A DNA stretch of 64,000 bases from Dyella terrae (lineage in GTDB: Bacteria; Pseudomonadota; Gammaproteobacteria; Xanthomonadales; Rhodanobacteraceae): positions 2,338,984 through 2,402,983 of the forward strand of contig NZ_SIZZ01000001.1 in NCBI RefSeq assembly GCF_004322705.1, in the 5' to 3' direction. The position numbers were made by a program, and so were the translations under genes. Positions 8,470-17,145 of the stretch are shown here, piece after piece (position 1 is the first letter of the stretch; each line of letters opens with the position of its first letter). A model generated the notes under the pieces. It searched no databases. It saw only the letters and a program-made list of their open reading frames with translations, and was not told where the DNA came from.

Positions 8470-8964
8470 TCAGCTGTCTGGCGATGCCAGGAACCGGAAC
8501 ATGACATAGGCATCCACCAGGCCCAGCTGTTGATGGCGAAAAGCCTTGGGCAAGTTTCCGACGATGGCGAATCCCAGTTTCTTGTACAGCTCCACCGCCG
8601 GTGCATTCGTACTCACCACGTAGTTGAACTGCATCGCCATATAGCCCGCGTCCTGCGCCTGGGCAAGGCTGTGCTGGACGAGCGCGCGCCCGATCCCCTG
8701 GCCCTGGGCTTCCGGGCTGACCAGATAGGTGGCGCTCGCCACGTGCGCACCGTGCCCGGGATAGTTGGCGCCAAATTTGTACATGCCCAGAATGTCCGTG
8801 CCCGAAACGGCAACGAATGGCGTGTGCGGCCCGAACCAGTGGGACCGGAAAGTCTCCCGGTCGAAGTCACCCGAGAATGGCAGGCCATCCCCTGCGGCAA
8901 TCACTGCCTGGCAGATGCGCCACATGGCTTCGAGATCCGCATCCGTTGCTTGACGAATTTGCAT
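8470..8964 (-). CDS. GNAT-family N-acetyltransferase
   Basis: 164 residues spanning one GNAT domain. The acetyl-CoA pyrophosphate-binding motif (R/Q)xxGx(G/A) is visible as PEAQGQGIGRALV around residues 88-100. The motif B region N.VVSTNAPAVELYKKLGF lies at about 116-134. It resembles the YhhY/PhnO-like acyltransferases that act on small molecules or protein N-termini, but the substrate cannot be told. The upstream region on the minus strand is the 438-base gap 8965-9402. Confidence 0.88.
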   Translation of the reverse strand: MQIRQATDADLEAMWRICQAVIAAGDGLPFSGDFDRETFRSHWFGPHTPFVAVSGTDILGMYKFGANYPGHGAHVASATYLVSPEAQGQGIGRALVQHSLAQAQDAGYMAMQFNYVVSTNAPAVELYKKLGFAIVGNLPKAFRHQQLGLVDAYVMFRFLASPDS

Positions 8965-9402
8965 GGGGCAGGCCAGACACCTTCAGGCTGAATACCCGGA
9001 CACGTCGTCCGGCGATACGTCCCAAACGCGAGAGAAGATCCCGCGCCGTACACGGGTCCTACCAAAGCTTATCGTTGCTATATCGGGCTCACAACCGGGG
9101 AAATCGGGACGGACCGGTAACTCCAGAAGCAACGCAAAGGGACCGAAGCGCATCTGGCAACACAGTGACCAATGACCCATTCTGAAATCCATCCCAACAA
9201 GGCTAGCCTTTACCCTGATGGAATCACGGGATCATCCGGGTAAAGGGACGGCCCGCTCACTTGACCTTTCATCAAGACACTGCGCGATCCGCGCTGCCCT
9301 GCTCATCATGCAAAGGGACGCCAGTCCCGCGCGAGGATGTTGCTTGTTGCAGGGAAATGACGCCATGGACGCAACGGAAACCATTGAATCGAATCGGGCG
9401 AT
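8965..9402. other. Intergenic gap between divergent genes
   Basis: The gap separates the GNAT gene (leftward) from the serine hydrolase gene (rightward), so both promoters should lie here. No convincing gene, RNA or repeat is seen. Several short open frames have no ribosome site and no recognisable product. Confidence 0.5.
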
Positions 9403-10479
9403 ATGACGAGATTGGCTGCACTGCTGTTGTTCCTTCCGGTGTTCGCGCTTTCGCAAGCGGTGCACGCGGCCCCTTCCTCACAACAAGGCGTGCACGAGAA
9501 AAGGCTGGATGACTTTCTCAACGATGTCGAAGCCAACGATGGTGGCGTCGGCAGCGTGTCCATTTTCAAAGGCGGCCGCGAGGTTTATGCCAGAAGCTTC
9601 GGACAGAAAAACCTGCCTGACGTTGCCCATGATGAATACAGCAAGTATCAGATCGCGTCAGTCACCAAGATGGTCACGGCGATCCTCACGTTCAAGCTGG
9701 TTGAAGCCGGGCGATTGAGCCTGGATGACAAGCTATCGGACTTTTTCCCCGACATGCCATCCGCGCAAAAGATCACCATCAGGCACTTGCTGGAACATAC
9801 AAGTGGCCTGAAGAACTTCGCGATCAAGGACGGCTCGGTTTGGGTCGTTGACGAAGTGAGCCAGGGGGACATCCTGGACGAGATCAAAAGCCAGGGAGTT
9901 GCATTCGAGCCCGGTGAGCGCGTCGCCTACTCCAACTCCGCCTACTTTCTGCTGAGGATGATCCTCGAGAAAAAATATGGGCGTGAGTACCATCAGATCG
10001 TCGCGCAGGAGATTGCAGAACCGCTGGGGCTTCAGAATTTTGCGTCAACAAAGTCGCATCCCTCCAATACCTTCAAGTCGTATACGTTCGCGGGGCATTG
10101 GGTGGAGATCAAGGACATCAATTACTCCAATGTGATCGGCGTTGGCGATATCGCAAGCACCACACGGGATCTGAATACGCTGATCGTCAGCCTGTTTCAG
10201 CACAAGATTCTGAACAAGGCAACGCTGGAGCAGATGAAGCCCATTCCGGGCCACGATGGCTGGGGCAGAGGATTGGCGGAGTTCCCGTACGGAGAGAATC
10301 GCTTCCTTGGTCACGGCGGAGACGTACTGGGCTCTCATTCGCGGGTCATCTATAACCCGAAGGATGGCGTGGCGATCGCGTACTCAACCAACGGTGAGCG
10401 CATCCCGACCAATGCGTTTCTGGAAACGGTGGTGGGTATCGTCTATGGCGGCGACTTCACGTTGCCGCAGATCAAGTAA
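9403..10479 (+). CDS. Periplasmic serine hydrolase, beta-lactamase/class C fold
   Basis: 358 residues with a signal peptide (about 1-23, ending AVHAA). The penicillin-binding/beta-lactamase motifs are in order: SVTK at residues 86-89 (nucleophilic Ser and Lys), YSN at 177-179, and GHGGD near residue 305 in place of KTG. The H-x-G third motif is typical of class C-like esterases and D-aminopeptidases (Pfam Beta-lactamase) rather than true resistance enzymes. The likely role is hydrolysis of peptides or esters in the periplasm; the substrate is unknown. It stands alone as a single-gene unit. Confidence 0.88.
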   Translation: MTRLAALLLFLPVFALSQAVHAAPSSQQGVHEKRLDDFLNDVEANDGGVGSVSIFKGGREVYARSFGQKNLPDVAHDEYSKYQIASVTKMVTAILTFKLVEAGRLSLDDKLSDFFPDMPSAQKITIRHLLEHTSGLKNFAIKDGSVWVVDEVSQGDILDEIKSQGVAFEPGERVAYSNSAYFLLRMILEKKYGREYHQIVAQEIAEPLGLQNFASTKSHPSNTFKSYTFAGHWVEIKDINYSNVIGVGDIASTTRDLNTLIVSLFQHKILNKATLEQMKPIPGHDGWGRGLAEFPYGENRFLGHGGDVLGSHSRVIYNPKDGVAIAYSTNGERIPTNAFLETVVGIVYGGDFTLPQIK

Positions 10480-10581
10480 CTGCCAGCGGTTCGCACCAAC
10501 GGGATCGGTCACGTCCGGTCCCGTTGGTTCATTCGCCTGCGGACTCCACCTCAACGGATGGGTCGGGCGACATTGAGTTGC

Positions 10582-10971
10582 CTAATTGATGATGATCGTG
10601 TGCATCTCAGCGACCATCTCTCCATCCCGAAACAGGCCGTAGAAGACGTCTCCTGCGGCCAATCCGCTGCTGCCCGTCGTGAGGCAAGTAACCTGACGAA
10701 GTTGATCGTTCGGCTTGAGATCCTTAATCATTGCCTGCCAGTCCGGCCTGTCTTCCGGATGCGGGACGCCCTGCAGCTCGACCGCGCGGAGCACCTCTTC
10801 CTGGGTTAGTGGCACCGATACCTCGCAATGAGGCACGCTAAATCGCTTGGCAGTGGATGACAGATCCAAACCCGACGAACGATCCCGCTTTGGAAAATCG
10901 CGCGAGTAAGCGCACGCGGTGCAGAGAAACGTGATCGTCAGTGCTATCAGGATGGAGCGAAGGGTCTTCAT
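10582..10971 (-). CDS. Small probable lipoprotein
   Basis: About 129 residues from the ATG at 10971. The N-terminus is a short basic region, a hydrophobic core, then LCTACAYS, where the second Cys could be a lipobox cysteine, although Cys at -3 is not canonical. The mature part has LTQEEVLRAVELQG and TCLTTGSSGLAAGDVFYGLF. The family is not recognised. It is the last of three closely spaced minus-strand genes. Confidence 0.55.
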   Translation of the reverse strand: MKTLRSILIALTITFLCTACAYSRDFPKRDRSSGLDLSSTAKRFSVPHCEVSVPLTQEEVLRAVELQGVPHPEDRPDWQAMIKDLKPNDQLRQVTCLTTGSSGLAAGDVFYGLFRDGEMVAEMHTIIIN

Positions 10972-11091
10972 GAAGTGGCCACCAACATGGCTGCAAACAC
11001 AGCCTCGGGTTTGACTGCTTCCTCGCGTATGCAGGCGAGCACCAAAAGAATCGTCCAAACGGCAAACGGGAATGCCAGTGGCGATGTCCCG

Positions 11092-11442
11092 TCACACCGA
11101 CTGCGACAGTCCCGGCGCCACCCAAAGCACCAGCCGGGTGTATTCAAGCGGAACGGCGGGCACTGCTTCGGCATATCGTTCAATCCCCGGAAACTGCGTA
11201 GCCAGTTGCTCAATGACGCGCTTAAAGTTCGAATCAAACTCCGATATCTGGAGCATGCGTCTGTCATCCGATGTCAAGGTCAGCCAGATGCAGTCGTGCG
11301 TCCATGCGTCCGTATTGTTCGCCACCACCTGAGTCACGCGATCCAGTTCAATCCACCTGGACCAGAAAAGGCCCGCTCTCCTGACCAGTCTCGACGGAGA
11401 ACCCTCGATGGCCAGACGCGTACCCCAGGACGTCCAGCTCAT
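11092..11442 (-). CDS. Small hypothetical protein, PH-like fold possible
   Basis: About 116 residues from the ATG at 11442, with a GGGGG run upstream. The alternation of strands (RLAIEGSPSRLVRRAGLFWS, RWIELDRVTQVVAN, DCIWLTLTSDDRR) followed by a terminal helix (FDSNFKRVIEQLATQFPG) resembles a bacterial PH-like domain. That is a structural guess, not a recognised family. It lies between a lipoprotein-like and a membrane-protein gene on the same strand. Confidence 0.5.
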   Translation of the reverse strand: MSWTSWGTRLAIEGSPSRLVRRAGLFWSRWIELDRVTQVVANNTDAWTHDCIWLTLTSDDRRMLQISEFDSNFKRVIEQLATQFPGIERYAEAVPAVPLEYTRLVLWVAPGLSQSV

Positions 11443-11566
11443 ACGCTTATCCCCCGCAACGCCCTGACATGTTTGATATCCGCGAAAGCCGACGTTTCCA
11501 GACGGCGTGTCGCACACCCCTGCCCCGCCACGATGGTGCATGCCCGACACAGGTTGAAAGCGGACA

Positions 11567-11962
11567 TCAAATGTCCTCTTGATGCATCTCCGGAGGCGTC
11601 GATTCCGCAGGGCCTCGCGCCATTAGCGCCACCTTGGCGCCCTTGAAGAAATAGAGACCCACGAGCAAAAGCAACGTCTGGAAGATCATGTATCCGGCGG
11701 AGTGTGAAAACTCGAAGCCACGCAGAAGCACCGCCAACCAAATCAGCACACCAGCGAGGATGCAGATCGCCGACCAGACTCTGACGACAAGATAGGCCCA
11801 CGTCTTGCGCGCGTAGACTGACGCGATGATGACGACTTGTATGCCGATGGCTATGAGCGCTAGCCAGGCGCCACTCATCAGGGCCAGAAGGTTGACCACC
11901 AGAAGTATCCCAACGATCGTGTAGAGCGCTGGTATGTAGTGAGTTTCGTACTTTAGTTGCAT
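11567..11962 (-). CDS. Four-TM hypothetical membrane protein
   Basis: About 131 residues. The ATG at 11962 has AGGGGG eight bases upstream; an ATG two codons earlier (11968) is also possible. Four hydrophobic spans cover most of the protein, followed by a polar tail (ARGPAESTPPEMHQEDI). No catalytic motif is seen and the family is not recognised. Confidence 0.6.
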   Translation of the reverse strand: MQLKYETHYIPALYTIVGILLVVNLLALMSGAWLALIAIGIQVVIIASVYARKTWAYLVVRVWSAICILAGVLIWLAVLLRGFEFSHSAGYMIFQTLLLLVGLYFFKGAKVALMARGPAESTPPEMHQEDI

Positions 11963-12059
11963 GACCATCGCCCCCTGAGGTTGATCTCGTGTGTTCCGCG
12001 CTGAATCCCCATGGCTGCCCTGAAAAAGGAGCAACCGCCGAAAGCACTCGCCCTCAGGC

Positions 12060-12632
12060 TCAGCTGTGCGGTGGGTCGTAGTAGACAACGACGTAATAGA
12101 AGGTTTCGCCTCGCACGAGTGCGCTCCTGAAGCTGGCGAAGACCAATTTGTCGGACGGCTGCTTGAGCGGAGCCATCTGATCCTTGCCCGTGGTCGTTAC
12201 GTTGACGCCACCTGCGACGCCTACCGCCTCGGGCGGAAGATCCTTGTCGGTGCCCGGCTCAACCTGCACGTTGGGGAGTTCCATAGCGCCGAAGTTCGCT
12301 TTCAGGGCGGCGTACGCCTCGCCCCAGACTTTGGCTCCCGCCTTGGCATCCTGGCCTTCATAGAGATAGATACCGATTCTCGCCAGCTTGCCGTCCCTGA
12401 AGAAGAACTGGACGTTCTGCCTGTGGCCATTGAACAGCCCGGCATAGGTTTCGAGATCCCCATTGCTGAAGGATTTGTAGGGACCGTAGTCCGTGAAGGC
12501 CATGACCTGTTCCCGCGTCATCTGGAAACGCCACGGCGGCAATCCTCCGGCGGGTGGCGCCTGCGCCGCTGACACCGTGGCACCCAGCGCGGCGATCACG
12601 CCCATGGTCCATCGCGCAAATGTCCGATACAT
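12060..12632 (-). CDS. Secreted hypothetical protein
   Basis: About 190 residues from the ATG at 12632, placed right after AGGGAGAGGG. A signal peptide ends near VSAAQA. The mature domain contains WRFQMTREQVMAFTDYGPYK, then NVQFFFRDGKLARIGIYLYE and EAYAALKANFGAM. This looks like a small alpha/beta domain of the kind that reads 'if input changes, difference is computed' in periplasmic proteins of unknown function. The function is unknown. It precedes the four-TM gene on the same strand by about 100 bases. Confidence 0.62.
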   Translation of the reverse strand: MYRTFARWTMGVIAALGATVSAAQAPPAGGLPPWRFQMTREQVMAFTDYGPYKSFSNGDLETYAGLFNGHRQNVQFFFRDGKLARIGIYLYEGQDAKAGAKVWGEAYAALKANFGAMELPNVQVEPGTDKDLPPEAVGVAGGVNVTTTGKDQMAPLKQPSDKLVFASFRSALVRGETFYYVVVYYDPPHS

Positions 12633-12828
12633 ATCCCTCTCCCTGTTTGCGTTGTTGGCCCGGGGTCGAGTGCGGTCAGTGACCGGTCGCCTCTGTGAGT
12701 GTGTGGAGATGTTCCTTCTCATGGCCCCCTGTCGGCTGTCGTCCGGGCCTGCTGGCCCCTGACGAAGAACCGTTCCAGTTTGCACTATGGGATGCGTCCG
12801 GGAAACTCAACGGCATCCCCGATACTTA

Positions 12829-13236
12829 TCAGGGAGCGGCACACCCCCGCGCCTTGGCGCACTGGGTGCAAAGCACCTGCGGGTGCCTGCGGCCCTGCTC
12901 GGTCCGCATACAACCAACGTCACCGCATCGTTCGCATGTCACGCGGCTCTGTTCGGTCGCCTCGTGGATCCATCGATCGACTCTCGTCCAGTCTTCGATT
13001 CGACGGTCGCCCGGTACAAGCTCAATCCCAATACGCAAGGCACCGAGCTTCTGCTTGACCGTCGTCACGGACAGCCCCAGGTCGGCGTACGGCATGAGCC
13101 GCAGCGACAGGGCCTCGACGATGGCGCGCCAGCCGTCTTCGCACTCGAAGAGGGGCGCTCCCTCCCAGCGCGGTGCGAGGTGGCTGTAAAGGGCGGGATA
13201 GCTGGCTTGGAGCTGCCTTTCAATATCCGAATTCAT
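12829..13236 (-). CDS. Hypothetical protein with C-terminal zinc ribbon
   Basis: 135 residues with a GGGAG ribosome site before the ATG. The first 90 residues are mixed helix and strand (WRAIVEALSLRLMPYADLGL). The C-terminus has CERCGDVGC and LCTQCAKARGC, two CxxC pairs that should bind one zinc ion. Such ribbons serve structural, nucleic-acid or protein binding; the specific role is unknown. Confidence 0.65.
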   Translation of the reverse strand: MNSDIERQLQASYPALYSHLAPRWEGAPLFECEDGWRAIVEALSLRLMPYADLGLSVTTVKQKLGALRIGIELVPGDRRIEDWTRVDRWIHEATEQSRVTCERCGDVGCMRTEQGRRHPQVLCTQCAKARGCAAP

Positions 13237-13327
13237 ACGGCTCCCGGCGGACCAAGACAGGATCAGAAGTGTTTAACACGTTATGGCCACGCGCTATGGA
13301 GAGAACCCCTTTTGACGCGAGGAAACC

Positions 13328-13726
13328 ATGAACCATCCCATCGAACCATTACAGGCCGTTACATCGATGCTTTCTCAAGCTCTCGGCATGATCGCAGGAC
13401 TGATTGGCCAGGATACGGGCCATGGGCGTCGTCCCTGGCCGGCAAGCTTCAGCGAGTGGGGCGAGGACGTGAGGCGTGTCCTTGCCCGGCGTCTGGCCAG
13501 CGGATCTGCCCTCATCCATACAAGTGACATCATCAAAGACCTCACGGGCGCCTTTGTATCCGAGCGAGACACACCAGCCCGTCGGTCGCGCAACGCCGCC
13601 TTTGGCAGGTGGCTAAGCGATCACCGGGTCGCACTCGGCCTTTCCCTCGACAAGCCCCGCGTGCGCGTGACTGATGCCACCGGACACGCGACGCGGGCCG
13701 CGAGGTGGTTCATCCATCCGATGTGA
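13328..13726 (+). CDS. Small hypothetical protein
   Basis: 132 residues. GAGGAAACC immediately precedes the ATG, so the start is well supported. The C-terminal half is basic (RRSRNAAFGRWLSDHRVALG) and could bind nucleic acid, with a final WFIHP; no family is recognised. It ends just before a solo element-end motif. Confidence 0.5.
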   Translation: MNHPIEPLQAVTSMLSQALGMIAGLIGQDTGHGRRPWPASFSEWGEDVRRVLARRLASGSALIHTSDIIKDLTGAFVSERDTPARRSRNAAFGRWLSDHRVALGLSLDKPRVRVTDATGHATRAARWFIHPM

Positions 13727-13742
13727 GGCCAAACGGCAAACC

Positions 13743-13761
13743 GGGGTCAGAGTGCACTTAA
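13743..13761. repeat. Solo element-end motif
   Basis: GGGGTCAGAGTGCACTTAA is a sequence of the same style as the other GGGG(T/C)CAG ends in this window. GGATCAGAGTGCACTTC on the minus strand near 20.4 kb is almost the same. No partner end or transposase gene is adjacent. Confidence 0.5.
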
Positions 13762-13820
13762 GTCGCCAGAACCGATGGGCGATTTGCCGTGCAGGCGGGG
13801 TCGATCAGGCATGCCATAAG

Positions 13821-13842
13821 TTTATATAAGCCCTTATGTAAA
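13821..13842. promoter_or_regulatory. Probable MarR operator palindrome
   Basis: TTTATATAAG at 13821-13830 and CTTATGTAAA at 13833-13842 are inverted repeats matching at 9 of 10 positions around a CC centre. The site lies 18 bases before the MarR start codon, where -10-like AT-rich sequence is also found. Autoregulation by the downstream MarR protein is the natural inference. Confidence 0.7.
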
Positions 13843-13860
13843 TGAGATAGCATCTCAACC

Positions 13861-14340
13861 ATGAAACAAGGACTCGGCACCCAGTTACGCCATCTGATCG
13901 AACTGCTCGATAGCGCGGTGGCCACCTCGTACGCGGAAGCCGGCCTCGACTATCGCCCGCGCTTTACCCCTGTGATCCGCGCCCTGGCGGCGAAGGAACC
14001 ACGAACCATCGGGGACATCGCCACGGCGGCCGGCATCACCCAGCCGGCGGCAACGCAGACGGTTGCGTTGATGCTGAAAAAGGACCTGCTCAACAGTGTC
14101 TCGTCCGCCGCCGATGGGCGGCAGCGGCTGATTGGACTGTCCGACCGGGGACGCGCGCTGTTGCCGCAACTCCATCGCTGCTGGGCGGCGACGACGGCGG
14201 CCGCGGCGAGCCTGGATGCTGACCTGCCGTACCCGCTTTCGGAAGTACTGGCGCAGGCCATCGCCGCGCTGGAGCAACAACCGTTCGGCGCAAGGATTCG
14301 TGACGCGCGAGAGCGGACCCACAACAAGGAGCCCACATGA
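13861..14340 (+). CDS. MarR-family transcriptional regulator
   Basis: 159 residues. The winged helix domain covers roughly residues 35-105: TIGDIATAAGITQPAATQTV is the helix-turn-helix and KDLLNSVSSAADGRQRLIGL the wing. The flanking helices form the dimer interface. Its stop overlaps the start of the CPBP protease gene (ATGA), so the two are translated together. The palindrome immediately upstream is the likely operator. The ligand is unknown. Confidence 0.9.
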   Translation: MKQGLGTQLRHLIELLDSAVATSYAEAGLDYRPRFTPVIRALAAKEPRTIGDIATAAGITQPAATQTVALMLKKDLLNSVSSAADGRQRLIGLSDRGRALLPQLHRCWAATTAAAASLDADLPYPLSEVLAQAIAALEQQPFGARIRDARERTHNKEPT

Positions 14341-15227
14341 GTACCCAGCCGTACACCGTGACCGCATCGCTGCCGCTGCGCACTCGTATCCTGCGCTACC
14401 CGTTAACCCTGGCGATCCTGGGCATCCTCGCAACGATTGTGCCGATGTTCGTGACGCTGGGCCTCACTGAACTCGTTCCCAAAGCGCTGCGTGTCGGCTG
14501 GCCGATGTTGTTGGCGGCGGGCTTTGCGGTCGCCGGCTATCGACTGTACGTGACGCACCTGGAGCGCCGTCCTATATCGGAACTGGCCGTGGATGGCGCG
14601 GGTCGCGAACTGCTGCACGGCCTCGGCATCGGCGCACTGCTGGTGGTGGCGACGTCTTCCGTGCTGCTCGCCTGCGGCGCCTTTGCCGTGACCGGCACGG
14701 CCGATCCGATCGTTCTGTTGAAGCCACTGCCCGAGCAAGTGATGGTGGCCTGCTTCGAGGAAATCGTGTTCCGCGCCATCGTCTTCGGCCTGCTTCAGAA
14801 ATCGTGGGGCACGAAGATCGCCCTGGTCGTTTCCACCGTGATCTTCGTGGCTTCGCATATGCCGAACGAAGGCTTCAGTGTGCTGGGAGCCTTGATGACC
14901 GCAGCGGCATCGCTGGCGCTGTCCGGCGCCTACCTGGCCACCAACCGCCTGTGGCTGCCGATCGGCATGCATTTCGCCTGGAATTTCTTGAACGACGCGG
15001 TCTTCGCGGTGCCCGTCTCTGGACATCCGGCGCGTGGCTGGGTGCAGATAACCACGAGCGGCCCCGAATGGCTTTCCGGAGGCGCTTACGGTGTCGAAGG
15101 CTCAGTCGTCACCGGCATCACGTGGACCATCGCAGCGGTCATGCTGCTCGTGATCGCACACCGCCGCGGTCATTGGATGACCAAGCGGATGGTTAGACCG
15201 GGAGATGAGGGTGCGCTCGCCCACTGA
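14337..15227 (+). CDS. CPBP-family intramembrane glutamic protease
   Basis: 296 residues with about eight hydrophobic segments. The CPBP/Abi (Rce1-like) motifs are intact: EEIVFR at 141-146 (catalytic Glu pair and Arg), SH at 173-174, and HFAWNFLND with His212 and Asn217. Family members cleave substrates in the membrane or serve in bacteriocin self-protection and prenyl-protein processing; the substrate here is unknown. It is translationally coupled to the MarR gene, so expression is probably ligand-induced. Confidence 0.9.
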   Translation: MSTQPYTVTASLPLRTRILRYPLTLAILGILATIVPMFVTLGLTELVPKALRVGWPMLLAAGFAVAGYRLYVTHLERRPISELAVDGAGRELLHGLGIGALLVVATSSVLLACGAFAVTGTADPIVLLKPLPEQVMVACFEEIVFRAIVFGLLQKSWGTKIALVVSTVIFVASHMPNEGFSVLGALMTAAASLALSGAYLATNRLWLPIGMHFAWNFLNDAVFAVPVSGHPARGWVQITTSGPEWLSGGAYGVEGSVVTGITWTIAAVMLLVIAHRRGHWMTKRMVRPGDEGALAH

Positions 15228-15322
15228 GCACACTCGGGAAGCTCAAGGTCGACCGGTGTTGTGATGGCCCCGTTCGAGATATCGGGCGTGGCTCAGGGGA
15301 ATGCTGAAGACGTGAAGTGATA

Positions 15323-15359
15323 CGGTGGAGCACGTCGACCCAATCGACGTGCTCCACCG
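15323..15359. terminator. 16-bp perfect hairpin between convergent genes
   Basis: CGGTGGAGCACGTCGA at 15323-15338 is followed by a 5-base loop and its exact reverse complement at 15344-15359. It lies between the 3' ends of the CPBP gene and the GT39 operon. A bidirectional terminator is likely, although no T-tract follows on either strand, so a protein-binding palindrome is the alternative. Confidence 0.6.
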
Positions 15360-15430
15360 CGGTCTTTCACTCGCTAAAGACCACGACACGACGTGCCGCG
15401 CGATCGCATTCAAACCAGTGAATCATCCAG

Positions 15431-17056
15431 TCACTGTTTCGCTTGCGCGTTTTCGAAAGCGCGTACAGGCAAGATAGCCAGCCAGATGCCACGGAACGGC
15501 TGGATATAAACCGCATCTTCCCGGTCCGAATCCGAAAGCCGCCGCGGGTACGTGATGATGAGTCCGTTCGGATGCGTATCAGCCCATCGCTTCACTTCAT
15601 CCATGCCATGCAGCTGGGTGACAGGCTTCTGCAGGCGCCCGAGGAAGGTGTACTGCCCGTCATTGGATTCCAGGTTGGCGATCGGTTCGCCTGCGCTCTC
15701 TGCTTTGGCAATCATTTTCGCCACCGGCGTGAAGTCGTACGCGGGCCATAGCGTGAGCGAAAACATGCCATGGGCCGCGACGAGCGCGATGAGCCCCACC
15801 ACGGCGATGCCCTGCACCTGCCCACGCCTGGACCGTGCCAACGGGATGGCAAGCAGAACAAACAGCATGCCGAACGCAACGCTGTAAGGCACCAGCATGG
15901 TGTACGTGTGATCGGTCACATAGCCACTACGCACGAGTGGACCCAAGGCGATCAACGTGACACCCACCGCGGCGCTGGCAAGAGCGACGGGCCATGGGCC
16001 CAGCCACGGCGAGTCAAACCGGTTCGCGGCGCGGTCAAGACCGTACGTGACCAGAAGCGCCAACCCACCAAGCTCGGGCAGCAGGTAATACGGCTGCTTG
16101 CCGCTCACGATCGAAAAGCCGATGAACGCGGGAACGATCCAGGCGGCCAGGAAGCGCACCCCCATGTCCCATGGGCGCCTTAGCGTGACCATGGACAGCC
16201 ACATTCTCGGCCACAAGGCGAAAGGAAGCAGCAGCACCGGCACCAGCGGCAAGTACCACCAGAACGGTTGCGCGTGTGCAAAGGCATCAACCACGCGCCC
16301 AGCGGTTTGATGCACCACAAGCTTCTGACTGTAGGCCTCGCCCCCTGACGACGTTGCCAACAGCACCCAGGCGAGCAAGATCGACGATCCGGCGACCAGC
16401 GCACCCATGCCGCCGAGATACCAGCGGGTTTTATTGGCGCGAGCCCACTCGTTCCACCATGGCCCGAGCAGCAAAGGGGGCACGACGTGGAGAAACATCA
16501 CCGGCCCTTTGCTCAGCAAGCCGAGGCCCACCGCCAGCGCGAACCAGGTCAACCGGGGCGACTGGCGCTTCGATGTGGGCACGAGGCAGAGGAACGCCAA
16601 CAACACACCATCCGCGAGCAACACCTCGTACATCACCTGCAAGCCAAACAGGAACGCAAACGAGAATGCCGCGAGCATCCATGGCGCCGCGTGCGCCAGC
16701 GCTGGCCGCTCCGGAAACAGGCGCCTGGCCAAATGATGGACGAGTAAAAGTTGAACGGCCCCAAGGGCGACTTCAAGGAGACGCGGCCATACATCCCCCA
16801 CTCCGCCCACGGCCCAACCCAGGTGAATCAGCCACAGCAACAACGGCGGCTTGTCGCTATACGGGATGCCGTTGAGATAGGGAACGAGGAAGCTGTCCCG
16901 AATCCACATCTCCCACGCGACGGATAAGGTGCGCGTCGAGTACATCGGCATCGGGCCGTGCTGAAAGATGGCGACGAGTGCAGCGAGCAACCAGCACCAT
17001 AGCCAGGGCGCAGCCTGAACGTACTTGATGGGATTGCGGAGAACGACCGACGTCAT
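15431..17056 (-). CDS. GT39-family (ArnT/PMT-like) membrane glycosyltransferase
   Basis: About 541 residues from the ATG at 17056; the frame is open to 17173, so a longer start is possible. The protein has 11-13 hydrophobic spans. The first periplasmic loop reads MYSTRTLSVAWEMW, then YLNGIPYSDKPPLLLWLIHL. The KPP motif is kept, but the acidic pair (DE) usual in this loop is replaced by STR. Enzymes of this family move sugars from polyprenyl-phosphate carriers to lipid A, glycans or proteins at the outer face of the inner membrane. It is the last gene of a three-gene operon. Confidence 0.85.
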   Translation of the reverse strand: MTSVVLRNPIKYVQAAPWLWCWLLAALVAIFQHGPMPMYSTRTLSVAWEMWIRDSFLVPYLNGIPYSDKPPLLLWLIHLGWAVGGVGDVWPRLLEVALGAVQLLLVHHLARRLFPERPALAHAAPWMLAAFSFAFLFGLQVMYEVLLADGVLLAFLCLVPTSKRQSPRLTWFALAVGLGLLSKGPVMFLHVVPPLLLGPWWNEWARANKTRWYLGGMGALVAGSSILLAWVLLATSSGGEAYSQKLVVHQTAGRVVDAFAHAQPFWWYLPLVPVLLLPFALWPRMWLSMVTLRRPWDMGVRFLAAWIVPAFIGFSIVSGKQPYYLLPELGGLALLVTYGLDRAANRFDSPWLGPWPVALASAAVGVTLIALGPLVRSGYVTDHTYTMLVPYSVAFGMLFVLLAIPLARSRRGQVQGIAVVGLIALVAAHGMFSLTLWPAYDFTPVAKMIAKAESAGEPIANLESNDGQYTFLGRLQKPVTQLHGMDEVKRWADTHPNGLIITYPRRLSDSDREDAVYIQPFRGIWLAILPVRAFENAQAKQ

Positions 17057-17145
17057 GGGGCGTTCTGGATCAGTCGTAGTCACGTGATGCGGGTATCGGT
17101 CGGGTGATGGGAGGACAGGTTTCACGGTGGTGGGATTGGCAACAT

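Noticed and set aside
7812..8504. 230-codon plus-strand frame overlapping the CMD gene
   Set aside because: A different frame of the same DNA as a recognised family member that has its own ribosome site.
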